64,000 nucleotides of DNA from Castanea sativa. Taxonomy: Eukaryota; Streptophyta; Magnoliopsida; Fagales; Fagaceae. This document shows positions 1 to 12,100 of this stretch, piece after piece. The position numbers were made by a program, and so were the translations under genes. Position 1 is the stretch's first letter; each line of letters begins with the position of its first letter. The stretch is from assembly GCF_040712315.1 (NCBI RefSeq), contig NC_134015.1, positions 18,167,614 through 18,231,613 of the forward strand, written 5' to 3'. The notes below the pieces were generated by a model. That model made no database searches. It was not told the DNA's origin and saw only the letters and a list, made by a program, of their open reading frames with translations.

Positions 1-66
1 GTGTGAATCACATTCCTAATTAGCATATATAAAAAAAAAACCATTAAATGGTGTTATATTTACATA

Positions 67-1028
67 GGGCTGTAAATGAACCAAACCGATCATGAACAAC
101 TTGGGCTCGGCTCGATAAAAAGCTTGTTTGTGTTTGTTTGTTTATAAATAATTCAAGCTTGAGCCTTAGTTTTAGGCTCGTTTAATAAACAAGCCGAGCC
201 CAAGCAAAAAAATTTGTTCATAAACAAGCTTGTGAGCCATTAGGCTTGATACACAACAATTCAAGCATAGACTCATTTATAAGTTTATATGTGTTAGCTA
301 AATATACTCATTACACATATCTTAATAATAACATGGCCAACATGAGACAACTACCTATATTACCTTTTTTTTTTTTTTTTCTCATTTCCTTTAAACTGAT
401 CAAGAACCACTTTAGACTATAGTTACATTTAAAAATAAATAATTAATTAAGTAGGCCACATATGATCATTTCTTATCAATCATCTAAAGTAAAGTTATGA
501 AACATGCTAGTGTTTTCTCATTCATAATAGTTACAAATAAGTATTTTTCTAGTTCTTTACCATCTAACGTGAATGTAAAAATTGTATTGTGAACAATTGT
601 TGAAGCTATAGAAAAGGAATGATAAATTAATGAATTTAATTATATAAATTATTAATTTGAATAATAGCTAATCATAAGTAAGACTAGATTCATGATAAAA
701 TGACAATACTATTTTCTTTTTCTTTTTCTTTTTTCTTAATTTTAGAGATTTAAACATTTGATAATGTGATTATTTTAGATCTCAAGCTTAAAAACTTGAC
801 CTGAGCTCGAGTTAGAGCTTGATATTAAGCTTAAGTTTGGCTTGACTAATTAATCAAGCCAAGCCAAGCCAAGCTCAGCTCAAACTTTTTGACTTTCTCA
901 CGAGCTCAAGTTCAAACATTATTTTTAGGCTTGTCACAAGCTCAAGCCAAGCTTGAGCTTTTGATTTTTCTTAACGAGCCAAGCTTGAACATGCACTATT
1001 CGACAAAACTCGGCTCATTTACAGTTCT
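67..1028. mobile_element. Non-autonomous hAT-like element (about 0.96 kb)
   Basis: The ends form terminal inverted repeats: the left end reads gggctgtaaatgaaccaaa and the right end, reverse-complemented, reads agaactgtaaatgagccgag. The flanks are tttacata (59-66) and attacata (1029-1036), an 8-bp target duplication with one mismatch, as expected for the hAT superfamily. The interior has dense inverted copies of aagcttgagctcg-like words near both ends, which can fold back. No transposase ORF is present, so mobility would need an enzyme from elsewhere. The superfamily call is inferred from TSD length and end type. Confidence 0.65.
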
Positions 1029-1036
1029 ATTACATA

Positions 1037-1676
1037 AATGGCAACATTTTATTGGTTAAAAGAATCAAAAGGATCAGTTCAGCAATCTTCTCAATAGACC
1101 TAATAATTTATCTGATATAAGACGTTACTTATAGTTATTTCTATTTAAGAGAATGCATTACATAAAATATATATTTATATAAAAAAAATTAAAAAAAAAA
1201 CCCCTACAATTACCAAAATCCCTTTTCCAATGTTATTACTCAATGCCAAAAAGGTAGCAAAAGATTCCATTAAAAATTAAAACAACATGAAAGCAATGTA
1301 AAACCTCAAAATTTTCATTATAATTCTATAGCATTTCATTTCAAATCCTTTCCACTTTTAAGTGTAGGACACTATAATTTTCCTTCCTGATGCTAGCACT
1401 CATTGCAAAAAAAGGTAGTTGAAGATTCTAGTGAATATAACAGTAGCTTGGAAGCAAGGTAAAATCTTAAAATTGTTCATTATAATTCTATGTTATAGCT
1501 TTTTTTTTACAAAATTCAATCCCCTTCCACTTTCGATTGCAGAACAGTTATTAGATCTCTTATCTTCATATTGCAAGAAAAATGAGATAACTCAAGGAGG
1601 AGAAAACATGTATGTCAAAAAAAGCTGCCTATGAAATTGACTGGAAAACAACAGTCACCATGATTTCACCATAATT
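1037..1676. other. AT-rich intergenic sequence, no gene
   Basis: Poly-A and poly-T runs and short homopolymers dominate. The two short open frames here have no domain and low-complexity composition. I see nothing functional. Confidence 0.6.
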
Positions 1677-2727
1677 CAGTGGCGGCGCCACATAGAATTA
1701 AGGGGGAATTTTTTTTTTTTTTAACATATAATATTTTTAAGGTTTTTTTGTTTTGACCACCCTAAATTGCAAATTTGAACCTCCTGAAAGAAACCTAATA
1801 ACAAATCAATTCAATACCAAATTTTATCTTGGCCTTTTTAAACAAAAAAAAAAAAAAAACCTAAAAACAAACCAATTTTACCTAAAATCTGATAATAAAA
1901 AAATAGTAAACCCAAAAACAAAAATTAGTAATTTTTTAGCCTAAATCTCAAGGGAAAAACAAAATTAAGTGGACATTAAATTGTAAACAACTAACGATAA
2001 AAGAAAATTAAGTGTAAGGTAGTGGAAGTAGGAATTGGGAAGTGAGGACAATTTTTTTTTTAATAATTGTATTATTGTGTTGAATTCTTAATAGAGTAAT
2101 GCAATAGATACAAAATAAATATTTATATTTTTAATGATTTATAAAGACTAATAAATTGTCAAAGTTGAGTTGAATTGTTAAATAAAATAATTGAAAAGAA
2201 TAAAGGAAAAAACTAATAAATAATAAATTAAAATATTCTAAGTAATAATAATTAAAGTTCACTTAACAATAATAATTATTAACTTTATTATATTAAGAGA
2301 CAATAGATTTTTTTTTTTTTTTTTGAGAAACAAGAGACAATAGATGATTTCCAAGATTTAATTTTACCAACACTAACCTTCAATATACTAAAAAAAACAA
2401 TATGCTCAATGAACTTATATTTTATCATTTTATTCTCTTGTTGTACTATGAATAAATTTCTAATAAGAAAACCATGTATACTGCAAGATTCATATTCTAC
2501 TTAAGATTTTTCATCTAAAAAAACTTGTATTGACTTGAAAAATCTTCCTTCGAATCATAAGTTGCAAAAGATCTAATCTTAATATTCTAACGATCAAAAT
2601 GAAAAAATAAAATTTTAATGACCAAAATGAAATAAGAAAATATTATTTATTAAAAAAAGATCCTTATCAATCTCTTTAACAAGAATTTGAATGATCCTCC
2701 TAGAAAATATTTCTAGAATCGCCACTG
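1677..2727. mobile_element. Non-autonomous hAT element with CAGTGGCGGCGCCAC end
   Basis: The left end is CAGTGGCGGCGCCAC and the right end reads CGCCACTG, the inverse of the first eight bases. The flanks ccataatt (1669-1676) and ctataatt (2728-2735) form an 8-bp duplication with one mismatch. The 1,051-bp interior is AT-rich and has no transposase. The first 15 bases equal the left terminus of the transposase-bearing hAT element at 52166-56278, so that family is the likely enzyme source (inference). Confidence 0.75.
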
Positions 2728-2735
2728 CTATAATT

Positions 2736-3200
2736 GGATTTGACATCTGTTAACACTATGGATGGAAAACGGAAATGAGTTGCTTCGGAAAGCAAACTAA
2801 AGCAACGAATCGCAAAATATGCAGTACTCGGGAATCTTTGTTTTGTCAAAAACATAGAAGAATGAATGAATAACATTATTCAAATGGCAACCTTGAGAAA
2901 TTATTACACAACAATATAAATGTATAAAAGATTTTTTTGACAAATTTTAAATTGTTTTAATTTCCTCTACGTGAACCAACCTCCATTCCTTTTATGCATA
3001 GAATCAACCGGACTTAAAGGACAACCCAAAAAAACAATAGAGGGCACTTGAATTTGCCTCATTGATCTATGTGTAAAAATTGTTGAAAAATAAATATCAA
3101 GAAATTATGTTTATAATTTGTATATTCTTTCCACTATAGTTTTTTAATTAAATGCATAACTAATCAGTTTTTTTTTTTTTGGGGTATATTTTAGTGTGTT
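2736..3200. other. AT-rich intergenic sequence
   Basis: No ORF, RNA gene or element terminus recognised. The segment ends at the target duplication of the LINE that follows. Confidence 0.6.
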
Positions 3201-3228
3201 AACTAATGAGTTTATTGGACTTTGCTTG

Positions 3229-6200
3229 AATCTCTAGGGCACTCCAACAAGCTTCCATGGCTTTGCCTTGGTGATTATAATGAGATTGTCAGTCAAACGT
3301 AGAATAGTGGAGGCTCCTTACGCCCTACTCAGCAGATTGATCGCTTTCGCTTCGTCATTCGTAAATGCGGCTTCACCGACTTGGGCTTTATAGGCTCTCC
3401 ATACACCTGGTCTCGGAACCACTCTGTTGAAGGCCAAACACACATCCGCCTGGACTAAGCACTTGCCACAACTTCATGGAAAGCCCTCTTCTAGGAAGCC
3501 ATTGTACACCTCATCTCCATGTCCACCAGTGACCACTCCATGCAGGCAGTAAGCTTACAACCCCATAGTCACCATCAGCAACAACAAACCCAACATCCAT
3601 TCCACTTCGAAGCAATGTGGCTAAGGGATCCTCAATGTGCTAAAGTTGTTCAGGAAGCTTGGAACGAGGGTTTATACAAAACCGTAGGCGTACCTATCAC
3701 CAACTGCCTTGACAGTTGCAAAGCACGGTTAGCTTATTGGATCAAAGCAGAATTTGGTAATGCGGGAAGACAAATAACTCAGTTGGAAAAGGAGTTGCAA
3801 GTCCTTGAACACAACCCGCAGCACAACTTTAAGCAGATACAAAGTGTCCATAAGTCACTCAACTCTTGGCTTGATGCAGAGAATACTATGTAGCACCAAC
3901 GAGCAAAGCACATGTGGATCACAGATGGTGACTGCAACACATCTTTTTTCCACCAGAAAGCCTCAAACCGCAAGCAGAGAAACACTATTCACGGCCTCAC
4001 AAATGATATTGGTGTGTGGCAAGAAGAGGACCAGACAGTGGAGGTAATAATATTAGATTATTTTTCTATTATCTTCAAAACAAACAGTCCCACTGACACA
4101 TCTATGGTTGTTGTTGCAGTTCAGCTCGTTGTCACTGACTCCATGAACAGATTCTTAAGTCAACCCTTTCAAGCAGATGAGGTTTATAGAGCACTCAAAC
4201 ATATGCACCCAAAAAAATTACCAGGTCCTGACAGTATGCCTCCACTTTTCTACCAACACTTTTGGTCTCTATCTGGTAAGTGTTACAAAAGCTGTACTGA
4301 CTTTCTAAATTTGGGAATCATTCCCCCAAAGTTTAATGACACTCATATTATCTTGATTCCAAAAATAAAAAAACCCCACCAAGATAAAACAGTACAGGCC
4401 TATAAGTTTGAGCAATATTATCTCTAGACTAGCCTCTAAGGTCATTGCTAATAGACTAAAACGTTTCCTCCCAAAAATTATTAGTGAATATAAAAGTGTC
4501 TTTATGTCTGGGCGCCTTATAATTGATAATATTTTAGTTGCTTTTGAGACCATGCATCATCTAAATCAGAAGAGGAATGGTAAAAATGGGGAGATGGCCT
4601 TGAAATTTGATATGAGTAAAGCTTTTGATAGAGTAGAATGGGGCTTCCTTAGAGATATATTGCCCGTTTGGATACAGCTTTTATGGCTGCGTTTGCGTTT
4701 TGCTTCCTTCTTTTTTTTTTTTTTTTCAAACCCAGCTGCAAGGTTTGACTATTCAGCCATGAACAGTGCACAAATGCACTGTTCATGGGTCCCACAAATT
4801 TCACTTTTTAACAACTTTTTCATTAAAAATAGGTCCCACGGTACTATTCACACATTTAAAAATTATTTTGCTACAGTGTTTTCAGTTTCAGCAAAATAAG
4901 TTCTATCCAAACAGACTCATAATGTTAAAGATGAGTTTTGATGGTTGGGTAAACTTTATGATGTAATGTGTTACTTCTGTTACTTAATCAAATTGAATGG
5001 CAAACCCCGTGGACACATTGTCCCATCTAGGGGCTTGAGACAAGGACCCCATCTCCCCATTCTTTTTCTTATTCTGTGCAGAAGGACTCTCATCTCTTCT
5101 CTAGCAAGCCACATCAACTGGCTCACTCCAAAAAGTAGCAGCTTGCCCACAAGGCCCATAGATCTCACACATCTTTTTTGCAGATGATAATGTTATCTTT
5201 TGCCAAGCCACAAGGGGGGACTACAACCATCTTGAGCAAGTATTGGACACATATGAGCATGCCTCTGGCCAAAAAATAAATAGGGACTAAACTACTTTGT
5301 TCTTCAGGCACAACACCACACCAAACATACAGGAGGAAATAAAGCAACGCTTTGGAGCCAAGGTCATAAAACAACATGAGACATACTTGGGACTACCTTC
5401 TTTGGTGGATAAATCAAAGAACACCTTCTATGCACTAAAAGAAAGACTTGATAACAAGCTGTCTAGCTGGAAAGAGAAAATGCTCTAACAAGTAGAGAAA
5501 AAAGTGATTATTAAAGCAATAGCCCAAGTGATCTCAGCTTATACTATAAGTGTCTTTAAGCTTTCGGATACATTATGTGATAAAATGACTAGCATGATTC
5601 GTGTTTTTTGATGGGGACAATTCAACAGAAAAAATAAAATGTCATGGTTATCTTAGGACAAAGTCTGTACTCCTAAGAAAATGGGTGAATTGGGCTTTCG
5701 CAATCTCAAAGCCTTCAACTTGGCAGTTCTCACCAAATAAGGATGGCGACTATAAACCAACACCTAATCTTTGGTGTATCGTATCCTAAAAGCCCGATAC
5801 TTTCCACACCCTGATTTTCTCTCAGCAGAGTTAGGCCACAAGCCATCCTTTGCATGGCGAAGCCTCATCGCTGCACAGAACGTGGTTAGAGCAGGTTGCA
5901 GATTGCAAATAAGTAACGGTACCTCTACTCAGATTTGGCACGACAAGTGGCTCCCAAGACCATCTTCTTTCCGCACCATAACACCACCAAATACCTTGCC
6001 ATGGGATGCACGGGTAAGCTCACTGTTGGATGAAAATACAGGCAAATGGAGGAGTGACTTGATCAAGCAGATTTTCATGCAAGACGACTCAGACGTGATT
6101 CTCAGTATTCCACGTAGCCATGGTCAAGCCGCAGACCGTCTAGTATGGGACTACACTCCGAGGGGCAGCTTCACAATCAGTAGCGCCGACAAGATAGCCC

Positions 6201-7157
6201 TCTCTCTATCCTTCCATAACCATGTGGCAAGAGCTTCTAATGACCAGACTCAGCACCTGTTTTGGCAAAAAATATGGGGGCTCAACATCCCACCCAAACT
6301 CAAAGTCTTTGCATGGAGGGCCTGTTGCAATATACTGCCTACCAAAGTCAATCTCTGTCACCGTGGAGTTTCGGAGGAAGCCACATGTGAAGCTTGTCAA
6401 CTTGGGGAGGAGACTAGCGGACACATGTTTGGGAGTGCACCAAGGCACGTGAAACCTGGACAGCCACGGGATTACCACTGGACACTAGAGGCGTGCACTT
6501 CAGAGAATTTGTGGACCTTCTCTGGCACCTTATCTTCATCCAACACGTAGGCAAGGACATGCTTGAGCTGATTATCACAATTTCCTAGTGCATGTGGTAT
6601 AATAGAAACAAAACCAGACTTGGCTCTCTTCGACAATCCAGTCGTGACTTAATAATGAAAGCTCGAGCCATGCTAGAAGACTTCCAACTGGCACACTTTC
6701 GATATTGCCAACCCAGCGCTGCGGAAGAAACCTGGTGGACCCCCCTGCTTTCCCATGGTATAAGGTCAATACGGATGCGGCGGTCTTCAAGAACACCAAG
6801 TCCGTTGGTACTGGTGTCATTGTACGTGACCATGAGGGTGCTGTGCTCGCTGCCTTAAGCACGCAACTTACGCTGCCCAGTCTGGGACCACTTGAAGCCG
6901 AAGCCGAAGCCGAAGCCAAAACAATGGACGTGGCCATCTCTTTCGTGATGGACATTGGTTTACAGGAAGTCACGTTCGAGTCAGATTGTTCAGTTCTCAC
7001 AGGAACTCTCTCAGACACGTCAAAAGTACTATCAGTATCGAAAATATCGTCACAGGAATCCGTATCAAGTTATAGCACTTCAGGCGACACCAAATGCAAG
7101 GAAACACATCAGCTCACACATTGGCACGCCGTGCCAAAGAACTTGATAACTTTGTAA
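3229..7157 (+). pseudogene. LINE ORF2 pseudogene: endonuclease tail, RT, RNase H
   Basis: Decayed plant L1 ORF2. About 3240-3330 encodes a WLCLGDYNEIVS-like segment, the end of the APE endonuclease. Frames at 3519-3893 and 3912-4427 give the linker and the first RT block (LIPKI near 4360). The frame at 4408-4660 has SRLASKVIANRLK and FDMSKAFDRVEWGF, the RT palm. It resumes after an inserted MITE, and FADDN near 5180-5200 is the RT active site (FADD). The frame at 5771-6550 has LKARYFP and a Cys/His-rich zf-RVT region (CNILPTKVNLCHR). About 6760-7060 encodes an RNase H (KVNTDAAVFKNT, ESDCSVL). Many stops and frame changes make it non-functional. Confidence 0.88.
4663..4919. mobile_element. Small MITE inserted in the LINE RT domain
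   Basis: The LINE reading frame GFLRDIL breaks here and resumes at about 4923 as KMSFDGWV. The insert begins cccgtttggatacagc and ends gttctatccaaacagac, inverted copies of one another. Its right half (ctacagtgttttcag followed by ataagttctatcc) matches the right half of the element ending at 20086, so both belong to one family. A poly-T run of about 18 bases lies at 4710-4727. The exact target duplication is unclear. Confidence 0.72.
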
Positions 7158-7286
7158 CTTGAATAGAAGAAAGTTCATCTTTTACTGAATTCGTAGTAAT
7201 TTAAGATGCTTTGTTTTTCTCTCATTCTTAATAAAACTCACATATTTCTCATATAATTAAAAAAAATAAAACTAATGAGTTTATTG

Positions 7287-9131
7287 TACCTATGGTAGGA
7301 GGTACCTGATGGCTTGAAAACACATAAATCAAATCCAAACCATTGTGCCACTAAATGTATTTGATGCTTGAAGAGCGTATACTTGAAATTTTTATTTTTA
7401 TATTTTAGAAGGTACGAGTAAATAGTGAATTTGTGACCAACGTTTTATCCAATTAATTTACACAAAAGGAGGAAAACTACTAAGCATTAATGACATGGCC
7501 TTCTAGTGCACTCAATAATTTCTCACTTGTGATATTTGCAACTTCTCTTTTTTTTATTTAAAAAAAAAATCTCTAATCAAATTTTGCCACGAATTAAAAA
7601 GAGGCCAACACAAAAAAAAAATAAAAAATAAAAACTTCTCTATATAAGTACACATTATAAATTAAACAAAAAATTTTGTGGATCGAGCACGGGTCAATAA
7701 TTAATATAATATTCAAAGAGAAATCCTTGTGCCTTTTTTTTTCGTGCCTTATAAAAACATTCATGTTCTTTGTCCACTAATCATCTTGCGATCTGAAAGA
7801 TAGTAATTGAAAGTTTGAAACCACATACCTTTATTCCAATGAGTTCACTATGGATCAAATCTTCAATGAGATACATTAGATATGTCAAATGTTCGACTTT
7901 ATTGAAACGAATGTATCATTCATGAAGGGATCAATAAGAAAGTTAAGATTCCTGAAGTTTCTATGGGTTGCATAAAGGAGTTATTCATTGGGATTATACT
8001 ATTATAGTGCTTATATACAATGTTTTGTTCTAAATTATAGAACTCTTCTTATGGTGGATTGTTTTAGTTGGGATAAGTTATTGTCGTGGTGATTTTTCCT
8101 TTGGAGACTTCTCTATCAAATATCAATTCATCAAATTCAGTGTTTATTGCTTATGATTTTGTGTTTTGCTGGTTGTAATTAATAATATTATATTATGGAT
8201 CACATAATTAAGTTAAATTGTTAATTTACCAGTATATTTAACAAAAAAACAATACTAATAGATGTCTTTAGAGCAATAGTTAATAATCCATTTTAAAAAA
8301 ATTTATAGGAAAAGAAAAAAAAACAATTAATGTTTTGTCAGTTTTTTTCATATCACATAAAAATAGTATTAAAACTTTTTAAAAATAAATTATTAACTAT
8401 TGCCCTAAAGACATTCATTAGCATGACCCTTTAACAAATGAACTATCATAATTGAATTATACCAACTAGTGTAACTCAAACAATGTTACACTACTCAATA
8501 ACTTATTATACGTAATGAAAAAAAAATCAAAATTGAGTTATATATAAACACTCATAATCTACAGTACATGTAGAACCTATGTGTTTGGATCCCACGTGTT
8601 GTAAGAATATGATCCAATGAGATACCCTCTCCTCAATCAGATCAAACATATAAATGAATATATTCTTATAAGTAACCACTTAAAAAATATATAAATTTTG
8701 ACAAATAAAATTTGAAATATCAAGCATCTTTAATGTGCTAAAGGCAATTTTGTAAAAAAATTATTTAGAACTCGTCAGTTTTAAAAGGTTTTTAACTACA
8801 TGAATGATTATCTAAGATCACATGGTTGCAAACAACAAATCATCATTCATTTAGCAGCAATGGAACCAGGGCTTACAACGTAAATGTATTTCTAGAAAAT
8901 ATAATATTGTAGAACAAGATACACCATTTTTTTTTTCTCATTGATTAAAAAGTGAGAACTCTGTAGCTGACTAGTTTATGAAAGAATATTACAACAAAAC
9001 TCTAGGACAAAAAGGCATTCTGAATTGACAAAACTTTCAGCAGAATTTTACAAATCATGCTATGGGCAATACATGTAAAATAAATTACAATTAGGAGACA
9101 CTGCTAATTGTTTACGTCTTTTAGTCAATAA
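7287..9131. other. Intergenic region and probable 3' flank of the IPUT1-like gene
   Basis: AT-rich with no coding frame. It contains a short inverted-repeat element at 8262-8414. The part nearest 9131 should hold the 3' UTR of the minus-strand gene, but I cannot place the polyadenylation site. Confidence 0.5.
8262..8414. mobile_element. 153-bp MITE with about 33-bp terminal inverted repeats
   Basis: The left end atgtctttagagcaatagtt and the reverse complement of the right end atgtctttagggcaatagtt match over about 33 bases with few mismatches. The interior is only about 90 bp and AT-rich. I could not settle a target duplication, so the superfamily is open. Confidence 0.6.
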
Positions 9132-12100
9132 TCAACAAAAGAAACATAAGCTCCTACTTCGTGTAGTGTCACGATCTTCGCGGCCTTTCAAAAATGATCT
9201 AATTGCGAGGTGCTCTGAAGCATAAGTCATGAAAGAAGCCAAAACAAGTCCTCCCACAAACATCAAACCTAACCTGTTAAAAAGATCACAAAATTCTTTT
9301 TTAATTACTCGCCTTTCCTTCTTTTTTTTCCTGGGTTTTCAGTGGGAGTTGGCTTATTGGCATGCCGAACAAGAACAAATTGAACATACCACAACAATTT
9401 CAAGGCAAAACTTACAACAATCATGTCTGTACACAATTTTTGTTTTTCTTTTGTGTTTCCTAGGGATTATAGTTCATTGACAGTAATCATGTATAAGTCC
9501 TCCAGGATGAATAGAGAGAATGTAACTGAGATAACCTAACTGACCCCCTATTTCTCAAGAAAAAAAAAGACGGGGGGCAAGAAATTTGGATAATACAATA
9601 AATACTACATATAATTAGAAGAAAGGGCCGAGTGCCCAACGATTGTGGAAGTATCCTGGAGTCAAAAGTAATTATTAATAAACAAGCTATGCATGACTAT
9701 TATAGGGGAAAACAAAGAGGTGCAGTAAGTAACTGATTACATATCTGCATCAAGCAAGAGAACAGAATTATATGATAAAAATTGGGAGTCAAAGAGGGCC
9801 AATAGTATCTGACATATAAACATAGTATAACCTCAACTAATTGGGGTCAGCTCTTTGGATTATTCTATGCCACTTGACTATCTAAGGGCATGTCCCCATT
9901 TATCTCTCTAGTATCCATGCTTTTCCTTTTGAGTATTACCCACATCATTTTTTTACCACCAACAATACTACAGACAACTTTTTTCACAATTTATTGAGTT
10001 GATAGATTGTGAATAATACAGACATGTCACTTTCACACGGACCACCACTAACATCACTTGTATAGCACACCGATCACAAATTGCTACCTCAGCAGTTGTG
10101 AAATTGTTTGTGCCCTTAGACTTAATTGTTTTGGCCACCCTTCTACCAAATGTTACCACATATCCATTTTAACATCATCATCTCTACTACAATCATTTTA
10201 TGGATAGAAGCATAATACAACCATTGAGTAAATTCAATATTTTTCCTTTTCTTTTTGCTTATGTTTTAACCCCCATCAAAGTTATATTTATATGATTTTT
10301 TTCCCAATTTCCAATGTTTTCAACAACATAAAATAAATAAATAAAAATAAAAAATAAAACGTGAAAAAAAATAAAGCAAGTAAAGATGTCAATATATAGC
10401 ACTACGCTCATACAAATTACCTTGCAAATAGAGCAGTGATCCCTAAAACACATGGCAAAGATGGGGCTGCAACAGCCAAAAATGCCATCCCTAACCCATA
10501 ACAACATGTCACAACATCGCAAGACAATCCTTGCCGCTGATGACCTGAAATACATACAAGTATCAACCAATTTAAAGAATAACAGTAACTAATTGGCAGA
10601 AGTCACATAAAACAATGCATCTTAAAAATACAAGTACTCAAATGCAACAAACCTTTTCCAGAATCATAATCATAAGATTCAGGATTAGAGGAAAAAGACC
10701 CTGCTTGCAAAGTCATTGCCTTTCCCCATAAATAAACCAGATACAGATAACCACCAAAAAATAGAATGAACAATGTGAATGTCCACTCATACATCAAGAG
10801 CAAGCCAGTCCAGGGCTTCACTTGCCGAGGCACAATTACTAGAGCAAGTACAAGGGACACCGCAACAGCCATAAAACAGATGACGACAGACATTCCACCC
10901 AAATAAATAGGCACCTTGGACTGCGCACCATTAGATAACTGTTTAAGATCACAACAAATTATTTTAACACAAAATTATGGGACAATTATTTGTCAAATGC
11001 CACAGCGTATGACCACGCACTGCCACAGAATTTGATAGGTCAATAGTACAACAGCATACCATATAAGAATAAAAGCCTATAAAATATAAGTGATCATGCA
11101 TAACCAACTTAAAAGAATGGGAAAAGAGAACTAACCTGATGGTTGGAATTAATGGTAGCTGAAGTAGAAACACCACTATAAGTCAGTGATCCACTCGATC
11201 TAATTTTGTAGTACAGGTGTTTGATATGATCACATAATGAACTTCTACAAAATGATCCAAAGTGCTCCCGTGTCTGCATAAATTAAATACATGTTCACAT
11301 CCAAACAAAAACAACCTACTTGCTTAATGCTAGGGGAGGGGAAAAAGTAGGGGGGGTTAAAAAAACACTGTTAACTTCTGACCTGAAGAAAAGACCGATA
11401 ATAACAGAAGACTAAAGCACAAAATGGAAGTAGAAAAAGGAATTTGACAAGAAGATCATCATTAGGACTTCTGCCACCACCAGTTCCAGGGAGGGATTCC
11501 TCAAGCTGTTCCCTAACTTTCTGCAGCATAAGAAAACCAAATATAGGATATTAAAAGGCATAAATTCATTGGCTTAATCCTCTTCCACTACATAAAACAA
11601 CAAACTAAACCATAATATCAAGCCATCCTGAACAGTGCATAAGCAATGCTATCTCTTTTCCACCCCATAAACCCCCCTTCTCACTCTCTCTCTCTCCCCA
11701 CCTGCTCTCTCTTTTTTAATCCTCTTATAAAAGTAAAAGGAAAAATAAGTGTCACACATAAGAAAATGAATAAATAATATCAGAAAATTCTAACAAAGAT
11801 AATTAGGTAAAAGAATTTGAATGCACCTGCCAGACATCAACAGGTTTCAGAAGCCAAGATGTCCACCAATCCCAAGGTTTAAGGGGGCCAAGTGTATAGT
11901 GAATAACACGGAGTTCACTCTCATCCACCATCCACTGCATATAGCATTCAAAAAAAATATTTGACAACTTGATTGGGTAGCTAAACGCACATCAAAAGTA
12001 TATTTAAAAAGCAGTCATTTTACATGAGTCATCATTCCATCAGTCAACAAACTTATATGGAAAACCTTTCTCAACTATAATCTGAGTATTGAAAGTTCCA

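Larger units (their letters stand above)
3218..7269 (+). mobile_element. 5'-truncated L1-type LINE with target-site duplication
   Basis: A 17-bp direct repeat, aactaatgagtttattg, occurs at 3201-3217 and 7270-7286 and brackets the element exactly. The 3' end has an A-rich tail just before the second copy. The 5' end starts inside the endonuclease domain, so the element was truncated on insertion, the normal fate of target-primed LINE copies. Domains run endonuclease tail, reverse transcriptase, RT-associated zinc-binding region and RNase H. A MITE lies inside the RT region at about 4663-4919. Confidence 0.88.

Noticed and set aside
9229..9480. 83-codon plus-strand ORF
   Set aside because: Antisense to exon 10 and intron 9 of the IPUT1-like gene; no domain.
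9810..9960. SINE-like segment ending in ctcaactaattggggtc
   Set aside because: The phrase recalls a plant SINE 3' end in inverse orientation, but no boxes or duplication could be placed.
10259..10570. 103-codon minus-strand ORF as a separate gene
   Set aside because: It overlaps exon 9 of the IPUT1-like gene in another frame and runs into an intron.
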